Shown here one piece after another: positions 6,389 through 11,088 of a stretch of DNA of 35,247 nucleotides. The position numbers were made by a program, and so were the translations under genes. The stretch's first letter is position 1. Each line of letters opens with the position of its first letter. The stretch is from a virus: IMG/VR virus record IMGVR_UViG_3300046006_003845, positions 1-35,247 of that record; one strand, 5' to 3'. The notes under the pieces were generated by a model, which was given only the letters and a program-made list of their open reading frames with translations, was not told the DNA's origin and searched no databases.

Positions 6389-6490
6389 ATGAGAACAACA
6401 ATGGTCCATATATCGTCGTTTAAGCAACAAGAGATTTGTAGCTGGTATCGCTATGTGGAAAATTGTAGTTCGGAAAATATGGTAAAATAA
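6389..6490 (+). CDS. 33-aa possible leader peptide or small RNA
   Basis: ATG at 6389 to TAA at 6488-6490 encodes MRTTMVHISSFKQQEICSWY plus 13 residues. It is followed by a GAAA-tetraloop hairpin AGTTA-GAAA-TAACT (6493-6506) and a 13-pair terminator, then the second boxA-led tRNA promoter. The arrangement mirrors 2916-3100. It could be a coding leader, or a discrete ~150-base terminated small RNA in which the ORF is incidental. Confidence 0.35.
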   Translation: MRTTMVHISSFKQQEICSWYRYVENCSSENMVK

Positions 6491-6514
6491 CGAGTTAGAA
6501 ATAACTAAAAGGTT

Positions 6515-6552
6515 AAACCCCGAACTTAAAAAAAGTTTGGGGTTTTTTTTTA
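6515..6552 (+). terminator. Strong Rho-independent terminator
   Basis: 13-pair stem 6515-6527/6533-6545 (AAACCCCGAACTT/AAGTTTGGGGTTT, one G-T) with loop AAAAA and a T run. Confidence 0.88.
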
Positions 6553-6582
6553 CCCGATAGTGCAGGAATAGAAAAAAGTTTT

Positions 6583-6590
6583 TATCTTTG
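6583..6590 (+). promoter_or_regulatory. Bacteroidetes -7 element of second tRNA operon
   Basis: TATCTTTG; the -33 region is weak. It lies 49 bases before tRNA-Val, with the boxA-like element between. Confidence 0.65.
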
Positions 6591-6611
6591 TACCATCAAA
6601 CAGAATGAGAG

Positions 6612-6623
6612 TGTTCTTTGACA
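6612..6623 (+). promoter_or_regulatory. boxA-like antitermination element
   Basis: TGTTCTTTGACA, identical to 3089-3100, 22 bases downstream of the -7 element and 17 bases before tRNA-Val. This is the best-positioned of the three copies for a role in the nascent RNA. Confidence 0.6.
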
Positions 6624-6639
6624 TGTTGGAAACCAAAAT

Positions 6640-6711
6640 AGTCCTTTAGCTCAGTGGTAGAGCTCTTGCCTTACATGCAAGTGGTCGTAGGTTCGAATCC
6701 TACAGGGACTA
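6640..6711 (+). tRNA. tRNA-Val (TAC)
   Basis: Acceptor AGTCCTT/AGGGACT, anticodon arm CTTGC-CTTACAT-GCAAG, T-arm GTAGGTTCGAATCCTAC, discriminator A. Confidence 0.95.
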
Positions 6712-6718
6712 CATAAAT

Positions 6719-6790
6719 GGTCGGTTCATCTAGGGGTCAGGATTCAAGGTTTTCATCCTTGCCACACGGGTTCGAATCCCGTACCGACTA
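6719..6790 (+). tRNA. tRNA-Glu (TTC)
   Basis: Acceptor GGTCGGT/ACCGACT, anticodon arm CAAGG-TTTTCAT-CCTTG, T-arm ACGGGTTCGAATCCCGT, discriminator A. Confidence 0.95.
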
Positions 6791-6799
6791 CAAAAAAGA

Positions 6800-6831
6800 T
6801 TTGGTAGATTGAAATAATCTACTTATCTTTG
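6800..6831 (+). promoter_or_regulatory. Host-type promoter inside tRNA region
   Basis: TTTG (6800-6803), 20-base spacer, TATCTTTG (6824-6831). The spacer holds an inverted repeat GTAGATT/AATCTAC that could act as a hairpin or operator. Confidence 0.7.
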
Positions 6832-7089
6832 TAAAACATTGATAGTGGTTTTCCCCACCCAACGGATGTCGACAATCCAGGATGGAATCGGAATTCATCA
6901 CCCTTTCTGCCGAGGCCTCGTAAAACTACGATTAAGCAGTTAAGATTGGAGCGAGATGGGTACTCCTTCACTATCTCTAATTTGTGTTGTTCCCTTGAGA
7001 AAGGAATGGTAACATGACCCAGTAATAAAACACTCAATGAATGGGTATCAGACGTGAGGCAACACAGAGGATTTCTCAACCTCAAATTT
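6832..7089 (+). ncRNA. 258-base structured leader before tRNA-Phe
   Basis: No ORF supported on either strand. It starts at a good promoter and ends at tRNA-Phe, so it would be transcribed. The composition is more balanced than in the genes and includes several short self-complementary stretches (for example GGTTTTCCCCACC). Identity unknown. Confidence 0.4.
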
Positions 7090-7162
7090 GGTGTGATAGC
7101 TCAGTAGGTAGAGCAGTAGACTGAAAATCTACGTGCCGCAAGTTCGATTCTTGCTCTCACCA
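7090..7162 (+). tRNA. tRNA-Phe (GAA)
   Basis: Acceptor GGTGTGA/TCTCACC with one T-T mismatch, anticodon arm GTAGA-CTGAAAA-TCTAC, T-loop TTCGATT, discriminator A. Confidence 0.93.
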
Positions 7163-7237
7163 CGGAGTCCTGAAATAACAGGAAACCCCCACTCCCATAT
7201 GGCAGTCAGTCCGTTAACCTGATGAAGTGGGGTAAAT
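7163..7237 (+). ncRNA. Structured inter-tRNA spacer
   Basis: Hairpin CCTG-AAATAA-CAGG, then a seven-pair helix CCCCACT (7187-7193)/AGTGGGG (7226-7232) enclosing a 32-base loop. Confidence 0.4.
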
Positions 7238-7370
7238 AGTCAAGTGGACGTAATGCGGGATGGTACCCAAGTCCGAAAAACACCACGGTCCATAACCATT
7301 TGGACGCGAGAAGTTATAAGGTTGTCTACTCCGTCTTGTACGGTATTCGGTTCGAGTCCGACCTTGACTA
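7238..7370 (+). tRNA. Aberrant tRNA-like gene A
   Basis: A seven-pair acceptor AGTCAAG (7238-7244)/CTTGACT (7363-7369), discriminator A and a T-loop TTCGAGT flanked by CGG/CCG mark the ends of a tRNA, but 133 bases separate the termini. A GGAC/GTCC pair could be an expanded D-arm with an internal GGG-ATGGTA-CCC hairpin; GTCCA-TAACCATT-TGGAC could be an anticodon arm with an eight-base loop. I cannot assign an anticodon with U33. It may carry an insertion, be a pseudo-tRNA, or be a tRNA-shaped RNA with another job. Confidence 0.45.
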
Positions 7371-7472
7371 CAAAAAATAAAATGGACTATGCAGGTGCGT
7401 ATCCTGAAAAGACGGGGAGAACGATGTACACAACCAACCGTAATCCAATAACATAGATAGTTTTGTTTTTAT

Positions 7473-7570
7473 AGTCAGGGGGCGTGTTGGATAACGCACC
7501 AAGTCCGAGACACCGATGGTGGAGTAGGCATCCAAATGGGGGATAACAGGTTCGAATCCTGTCCTGACTA
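7473..7570 (+). tRNA. Aberrant tRNA-like gene B
   Basis: Acceptor AGTCAGG (7473-7479)/CCTGACT (7563-7569), D-arm GCGT-GTTGGATA-ACGC, perfect T-arm ACAGG-TTCGAAT-CCTGT, discriminator A. The middle is wrong for a tRNA: the only stem in place of the anticodon arm is ACCA (7498-7501)/TGGT (7517-7520) with a 15-base loop, followed by about 25 bases in place of the variable region. The string CAAGTCCGA is shared with gene A. Confidence 0.5.
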
Positions 7571-7739
7571 CAAAAGAAGCCCTCTGCCAAGCGCTTGGTA
7601 AGGAACGAAGATAGAGATTACAGATATAGGTTGAAATAAAAAATACCTTCGGGTACATCTATATTGGCGTGGACGCTCTCCGAATCGTGGGTCGGCATTG
7701 TTTGTGTGTTCAAGGGATATTTTAAAAACACACATTTAT
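7571..7739 (+). ncRNA. Structured inter-tRNA spacer
   Basis: No ORF. Includes the palindrome CCAAGCGCTTGG, a UUCG tetraloop hairpin TACC-TTCG-GGTA enclosed by ATATAG/CTATAT, and GTGTGTT/AACACAC. Confidence 0.4.
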
Positions 7740-7870
7740 AGTCAGGTGGCGGAATTGGTTAGACGCTACATAGATAGTCAACTACAACTGTAATAAACCC
7801 GCTGGCCACGGTTAATAAGAACAGCTCTGTCGTAGAGGTTGACATACAGGTTCGAATCCTGTCCTGACTA
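7740..7870 (+). tRNA. Aberrant tRNA-like gene C (Leu-like D-arm)
   Basis: Same acceptor AGTCAGG/CCTGACT and T-arm ACAGGTTCGAATCCTGT as gene B, with a class II D-arm (GTGGCGGAATTGGTTAGACGC, typical of tRNA-Leu). About 80 bases lie between the D-arm and the T-arm, held by a helix GTCAAC/GTTGAC with inner CTAC/GTAG. No normal anticodon loop was identified; an insertion in a former Leu tRNA is one reading. Confidence 0.5.
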
Positions 7871-8030
7871 CACGTTTCGGTTCATTACCGAATAGTATGT
7901 CCAATACGATGAGAAGCAAGGTGATTCCTTGTATGGAACTTCTGATAGGGAAACGCTCTATCTGGTTTGACTAACCGCGGGGAATATCAAAGAGATGTAA
8001 AGAACAACGTACTCTCATAGTCATTTTTTT
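7871..8030 (+). ncRNA. Structured inter-tRNA spacer
   Basis: No ORF. A row of hairpins: TTCGGT/ACCGAA, CAAGG-TGATT-CCTTG inside AGAAG/CTTCT, GATAG/CTATC and GGTT-TGACT-AACC. Confidence 0.4.
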
Positions 8031-8123
8031 AGTCAGGTTGGATACAAGGTCGGTTCGAGTCCGATGGCAGGTCATGGATGTCGGGTAGCTCCCTGTAGAG
8101 AGGTTCAATTCCTCTCCTGACTA
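8031..8123 (+). tRNA. Aberrant tRNA-like gene D (two T-arm-like segments)
   Basis: Acceptor AGTCAGG (8031-8037)/CCTGACT (8116-8122), T-arm AGAGG-TTCAATT-CCTCT next to it, discriminator A. A second T-arm-like string TCGG-TTCGAGT-CCGA lies near the 5' end, and GGGTAGCTCCCTGTAGAG just before the real T-arm resembles a 5' D-arm. The order of parts looks rearranged or chimeric. No anticodon assigned. Confidence 0.45.
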
Positions 8124-8272
8124 CAATTGGTAGTAAAAGGCGTAGGTTGATAAGCGTGGAGAGACGTGACGCAAGGGTACACACTAAGGATAAGTAGTAA
8201 TACTCAACTCTCTAATGGTGTGTGAAGTCGTGAGACGGGATTCCTGATAAAGTCAATCACTACCTTTTAAAT
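8124..8272 (+). ncRNA. Structured inter-tRNA spacer
   Basis: Closing helix GGTAGT (8129-8134)/ACTACC (8259-8264), inner helix ACACAC (8179-8184)/GTGTGT (8218-8223). No ORF. Confidence 0.45.
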
Positions 8273-8347
8273 GGTGACTATAGCTCAGTTGGTAGAGCAA
8301 AGGTTTGTGGTACCTTGTGCCATGGGTTCGATTCCCATTAGTTACCC
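8273..8347 (+). tRNA. tRNA-His (GTG)
   Basis: Acceptor GGTGACT/AGTTACC, anticodon arm AAGGT-TTGTGGT-ACCTT (GTG), T-arm ATGGGTTCGATTCCCAT, discriminator C as expected for His. Position -1 is encoded T, not G. Confidence 0.9.
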
Positions 8348-8353
8348 AAATAC

Positions 8354-8440
8354 GGAGAGATGGCAGAGTGGTTGATTGCGTCAGTCTTGAAAACTGAATT
8401 ACGGGAAACTGTAACGGGGGTTCGAACCCCTCTCTCTCCG
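8354..8440 (+). tRNA. tRNA-Ser (TGA)
   Basis: Class II: acceptor GGAGAGA/TCTCTCC, anticodon arm TCAGT-CTTGAAA-ACTGA, long variable arm, T-loop TTCGAAC, discriminator G. Confidence 0.94.
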
Positions 8441-8445
8441 CACAT

Positions 8446-8517
8446 TGTCACGTAACTCAGCGGTAGAGTTCTTCTCTGATACGGAAGCGGTCGTAGGTTC
8501 AAATCCTACCGTGACAA
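8446..8517 (+). tRNA. tRNA-Ile (GAT)
   Basis: Acceptor TGTCACG/CGTGACA, anticodon arm CTTCT-CTGATAC-GGAAG, T-arm GTAGGTTCAAATCCTAC, discriminator A. Confidence 0.93.
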
Positions 8518-8523
8518 CTTAAT

Positions 8524-8598
8524 GTCTTCGTAGCTCAGCTGGTTTAGAGCACTTCACTTTTAATGAAGGGGTCACAGGTTCGAACCCTGTCGGGGACA
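8524..8598 (+). tRNA. tRNA-Lys (TTT)
   Basis: Acceptor GTCTTCG/CGGGGAC, anticodon arm CTTCA-CTTTTAA-TGAAG, T-arm ACAGGTTCGAACCCTGT, discriminator A. One base separates it from the next ATG. Confidence 0.95.
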
Positions 8599-8599
8599 C

Positions 8600-8947
8600 A
8601 TGAAAATTTATAGGTTTTATAAAGATGAGTATGGTTGGTTTGTTGACTTACCAGAGTGGGAGGGAAACCGATTTGATTTACAAATGGTGTCAGGTGCCGA
8701 TATCTTTTGTGACATTTTATCGCAAGGAGAAGGTGAAGTTTTTGTAACACTATCTAAAGAACCTTTTGAATATTGTGGAGTTCTTGAATTTTTACATTTG
8801 GGAAGACTCGAAGGTTTTGAATTAGGTGAAGGTGCATGGTATTCATTAAAAGAACACATGGGATTATCGTTTGATTTGAAAATGTGGTTGTGCGATGTAA
8901 CAAAATTTGTTTTTGGTGAATTTCCAAAACAAATTTATTTTAAATAA
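8600..8947 (+). CDS. DUF6717-like protein
   Basis: 115 residues from the ATG at 8600, one base after tRNA-Lys, to the TAA at 8945-8947, which abuts tRNA-Cys. The pattern MKIYRFYKDEYGWFVDLPEW, FDLQMVSGADIF, GEVFVTLS and the C-terminal LWLCDVT-like MWLCDVTKFVFGEFPKQIYF matches a family I recall as DUF6717. It is a soluble alpha/beta protein of unknown role, found in bacteria and phages. No promoter or ribosome-binding signal lies in front; RNase P and tRNA 3' processing should release its mRNA with almost no leader or trailer. Confidence 0.75.
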   Translation: MKIYRFYKDEYGWFVDLPEWEGNRFDLQMVSGADIFCDILSQGEGEVFVTLSKEPFEYCGVLEFLHLGRLEGFELGEGAWYSLKEHMGLSFDLKMWLCDVTKFVFGEFPKQIYFK

Positions 8948-9019
8948 GGTCGGTTGGCCGAGTGGTTTAGGCGGTAGTCTGCAAAACTATCTACACAGGT
9001 TCGATTCCTGTACCGACCT
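8948..9019 (+). tRNA. tRNA-Cys (GCA)
   Basis: Acceptor GGTCGGT/ACCGACC, anticodon arm GTAGT-CTGCAAA-ACTAT, T-loop TTCGATT, discriminator T. It starts on the base after the preceding stop codon. Confidence 0.94.
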
Positions 9020-9025
9020 CTACAC

Positions 9026-9098
9026 ACGTCTGTAGCTCAGTTGGTAGAGCACTGGTCTCCAAAACCAGGTGTCGGTGGTTCGAGCCCATCCAGTCGTG
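9026..9098 (+). tRNA. tRNA-Trp (CCA)
   Basis: Acceptor ACGTCTG/CAGTCGT (one mismatch), anticodon arm CTGGT-CTCCAAA-ACCAG, T-arm GGTGGTTCGAGCCCATC, discriminator G. Confidence 0.93.
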
Positions 9099-9229
9099 CA
9101 AAGGTTGATTGGGGAAGTACATAACGTTAACGTGTCAGTAGTTCGTAGTTGTGGGGGAGTTTTAACTGTCAGAGTAACGCCAATCGTAAAAACAGATGTC
9201 CACCGAACCATCTTCTGTTTTCCTTATTT
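9099..9229 (+). ncRNA. Structured inter-tRNA spacer
   Basis: GATTGG/CCAATC helix and a strong hairpin AAAACAGA (9189-9196)/TCTGTTTT (9214-9221) with inner GATG/CATC. No credible ORF. Confidence 0.4.
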
Positions 9230-9311
9230 GGGAGTGTCGCATAGCGGCAATTGCTGCGGACTGTAAATCCGCTCTCATTAGAGTTCATAGGTTCGAGTCC
9301 TATCACTCCCA
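9230..9311 (+). tRNA. tRNA-Tyr (GTA)
   Basis: Class II: acceptor GGGAGTG/CACTCCC, anticodon arm GCGGA-CTGTAAA-TCCGC, variable arm CTCTCATTAGAG, T-loop TTCGAGT, discriminator A. Confidence 0.95.
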
Positions 9312-9312
9312 C

Positions 9313-9345
9313 AAAAAAAAAAGGAGGATTACTCCTCCTTTTTTG
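9313..9345 (+). terminator. Bidirectional terminator
   Basis: AAGGAGGA-TTAC-TCCTCCTT with A and T runs on both sides, between tRNA-Tyr (plus) and the end of the convergent holin-like gene (minus). Confidence 0.88.
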
Positions 9346-9359
9346 GTTTGTTAAATCAC

Positions 9360-9521
9360 TTATTTCTTTGATGTGATTGACCATACACCCGCAAAAATGG
9401 TTAACGCTGCTCCAATAAGTTCTTGAACAACTGCATCAGTTGCAAGACCTTTCATGACAACAATACCACCAATAAACGTAAGTGCGTGTCTAACAAGCCC
9501 TTGGATTTTTTCTTTACTCAT
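9360..9521 (-). CDS. Small holin-like membrane protein
   Basis: ATG at 9521 gives 53 residues; the longer frame runs into tRNA-Gln on the other strand. The N-terminus MSKEKIQGLVRHALTFIGG is basic and is followed by two hydrophobic segments (about residues 12-25 and 33-48, GAALTIFAGVWSIT), ending in KK. This size and pattern, with VRHxLT at the start and a WS near the end, is typical of small phage holins. The hydrolase at 11088 would be the natural partner. A TATTTATA element lies 29 bases upstream on the same strand. Confidence 0.6.
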   Translation of the reverse strand: MSKEKIQGLVRHALTFIGGIVVMKGLATDAVVQELIGAALTIFAGVWSITSKK

Positions 9522-9550
9522 TATAATATTGATTAAAGGTTTATGCCAAC

Positions 9551-9558
9551 TATAAATA
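9551..9558 (-). promoter_or_regulatory. TATTTATA element (minus)
   Basis: Reads TATTTATA on the minus strand, 29 bases before the ATG of the holin-like gene. Confidence 0.45.
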
Positions 9559-9575
9559 TAAAATAAAAATAAAAT

Positions 9576-9648
9576 TGTCCTGTGGTGTAATTGGCAACAC
9601 GTCTGGTTTTGGTCCAGAAGAGTATAGGTTCGAGACCTGTCGGGACAA
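9576..9648 (+). tRNA. tRNA-Gln (TTG)
   Basis: Acceptor TGTCCTG/CGGGACA, anticodon arm TCTGG-TTTTGGT-CCAGA, T-loop TTCGAGA, discriminator A. Confidence 0.94.
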
Positions 9649-9653
9649 CAATT

Positions 9654-9725
9654 GGTTTTGTGGTGTAACGGAGAGCACATGAAGCTACGGACTTCAGAGC
9701 GAGGGTTCGAATCCTTCCAAAACCA
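9654..9725 (+). tRNA. tRNA-Arg (ACG)
   Basis: Acceptor GGTTTTG/CAAAACC, anticodon arm TGAAG-CTACGGA-CTTCA, discriminator A with encoded CCA (9726-9728). A34 would need deamination to inosine by the host enzyme to read CGU/CGC/CGA. Confidence 0.93.
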
Positions 9726-9729
9726 CCAT

Positions 9730-9801
9730 GGCGATGTAGTTCAGTGGTAGAACACTTGATTCATATCCAAGAAGTCGGAGGTTCAATTCCTCCCATCGCC
9801 A
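9730..9801 (+). tRNA. tRNA-Met/Ile2 (CAT), second copy
   Basis: Acceptor GGCGATG/CATCGCC, anticodon loop TTCATAT (CAT) with an A-C mismatch closing the loop, T-arm GGAGGTTCAATTCCTCC, discriminator A. It differs strongly from the CAT tRNA at 531; no initiator features. Identity between Met and lysidine-modified Ile is open. Confidence 0.88.
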
Positions 9802-9807
9802 CTATAT

Positions 9808-9881
9808 TGGAATGTAGCTCAGTTGGTAAGAGCAGTTGTCTTATACACAACAGGTCGTGGGTTCAATTCCCTCCATTCCGA
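9808..9881 (+). tRNA. tRNA-Ile (TAT)
   Basis: Acceptor TGGAATG/CATTCCG, anticodon arm GTTGT-CTTATAC-ACAAC (TAT), T-arm GTGGGTTCAATTCCCTC, discriminator A and encoded CCA (9882-9884). It reads AUA directly, an anticodon uncommon in bacteria. Its 3' part overlaps the end of the convergent methyltransferase gene. Confidence 0.9.
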
Positions 9882-10645
9882 CCATTAAAATCAAAATGTC
9901 TGTGATAGTGAGTATTAAACATTGGAAAAATTAAATCTTCTTTAGATACCTCAACAACACCAATACCTAAAAAAGAACCTGTCACTGAATCATATTGGTC
10001 CGTAAATTCATGAATATTTTTATGATTACGTTTAATTTCTTCCCACGCAATTTTATTACCTTTTGTTGCGGAATTAACTATGTCATGGAATACAATATAT
10101 TTGGCCCCCATCATTAATGTAGTATAATAGTCTTTTTTTACGCAGGTATAAGAGTGACAACCATCAATAAAAACTAAATCAAATTGGACATTTGGGTATG
10201 GCGATTCATCACCAAGCGTAGTAAATAAAAAAGAACTACCTGAATCTATTTGATGGTAAAAGAATTTTCTATCGTCAAATTTATTTTGGTATATGTCCAA
10301 TATTTCAGATGGTGGGATTAAATCTAATGCGTGAGAATTTAAATAAGGATTATATTTTTTAAGTAATTCATTTATGATAATAAATGTACCACCCCACCTA
10401 CAACCTATTTCAAGATATGAGTCAATTTCCTTATCTTTTAAAAAGGTTAAGAACTTACTGAATTGGTTTGGGTATTGCCAAAACTTAATACCCCAACCAT
10501 AGTAAGATTCAAATTCTTTTGGCATTTCCTCAAGATATTCATTATTCATACCAAATGTTGGTAATATACGTTCTATATCCTGTTGAGATGCTGATTTAAA
10601 ATCAAAATCTTTAACAGCTTGGATTGATTCTATAATTGACTTCAT
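9863..10645 (-). CDS. SAM-dependent methyltransferase (CmcI / Methyltransf_24-like)
   Basis: 260 residues. Motif I is YLEIGCRWGGTF (about residues 97-108), followed by a SHALDLIP strand, then DLVFIDGCHSYTCVKKDYYT, the acidic post-I and His-Ser motif typical of CmcI-like and Methyltransf_24 proteins, and YIVFHDIVN. Such enzymes act on sugars, small molecules or glycans; the substrate here is unknown. The gene is on the minus strand within the tRNA region, and its last codons (FNGRNGGN and stop, 9863-9881) are antisense to the 3' end of tRNA-Ile, so the two genes share sequence. No obvious promoter. Confidence 0.75.
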   Translation of the reverse strand: MKSIIESIQAVKDFDFKSASQQDIERILPTFGMNNEYLEEMPKEFESYYGWGIKFWQYPNQFSKFLTFLKDKEIDSYLEIGCRWGGTFIIINELLKKYNPYLNSHALDLIPPSEILDIYQNKFDDRKFFYHQIDSGSSFLFTTLGDESPYPNVQFDLVFIDGCHSYTCVKKDYYTTLMMGAKYIVFHDIVNSATKGNKIAWEEIKRNHKNIHEFTDQYDSVTGSFLGIGVVEVSKEDLIFPMFNTHYHRHFDFNGRNGGN

Positions 10646-10685
10646 ACGTTAATTATAGTATTTTTCAAATAAAGTTAAACACTTC

Positions 10686-10773
10686 GGAAGGTTACCCAAG
10701 TTGGTGAAGGGGTCAGTTTGCTAAACTGATAGGTCGAGTAATCGGCGCGAGGGTTCGAGCCCCTCACCTTCCG
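10686..10773 (+). tRNA. tRNA-Ser (GCT)
   Basis: Class II: acceptor GGAAGGT/ACCTTCC, anticodon arm TCAGT-TTGCTAA-ACTGA, long variable arm, T-arm GAGGGTTCGAGCCCCTC, discriminator G. Last tRNA of the region. Confidence 0.94.
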
Positions 10774-10824
10774 CAAAAAAAAAATAATTATTCAAATAAT
10801 TGACGAATCACGGTTTCTAACTTA

Positions 10825-10832
10825 TATTTATA
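10825..10832 (+). promoter_or_regulatory. TATTTATA element
   Basis: TATTTATA 11 bases before the ATG of the lipoprotein at 10844. Confidence 0.45.
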
Positions 10833-10843
10833 ATTCATTGAAC

Positions 10844-11041
10844 ATGAAAAACATTATGAAAAACACAATTCTTACATTATTCACAATCGTAGCTTTAGCC
10901 TCTTGTGGAAACGAAACAACCAAAACTAACTCAGATTCAACCGTAGTTGTAGATTCAACTATGTGTGACTCATTAACATCAGATTCAACTAAGTGTTGCA
11001 AAGACACTGCAAGTGTTGAAGAGATGTCAGAAAAAAAGTAA
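10844..11041 (+). CDS. Small lipoprotein
   Basis: ATG at 10844 (not the TTG two codons earlier) gives 65 residues: a basic N-terminus, hydrophobic segment (TILTLFTIVALASC) with lipobox LASC and lipidated Cys at residue 21. The mature part is Ser/Thr/Asp-rich with a C-S-Lys-C-C cluster (MCDSLTSDSTKCCKD). It is exported and membrane-anchored. A phage lipoprotein could alter the envelope, for example in superinfection exclusion, but nothing here proves that. It ends just before a bidirectional terminator. Confidence 0.7.
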   Translation: MKNIMKNTILTLFTIVALASCGNETTKTNSDSTVVVDSTMCDSLTSDSTKCCKDTASVEEMSEKK

Positions 11042-11060
11042 TTGGTTTTTGACTACAAAC

Positions 11061-11088
11061 AAAAAACCCACTTTTCAGTGGGTTTTTT
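11061..11088. terminator. Bidirectional terminator
   Basis: AACCCAC (11065-11071)/GTGGGTT (11078-11084) with A and T runs, between the convergent lipoprotein and hydrolase genes. Confidence 0.88.

Noticed and set aside
7163-7237. Possible hammerhead ribozyme (CTGATGA next to a helix, GAAA nearby)
   Set aside because: The order of CTGATGA, GAAA and the paired strands does not fit any of the three hammerhead topologies; the CCCCACT/AGTGGGG helix follows GAAA instead of preceding it.
6819-9211. Minus- and plus-strand frames of 60-96 codons across the tRNA spacers
   Set aside because: All overlap tRNAs or structured spacers, have no start signals, and several show the same antisense-tRNA peptides (GFEPVIPH, RVRTCDP).
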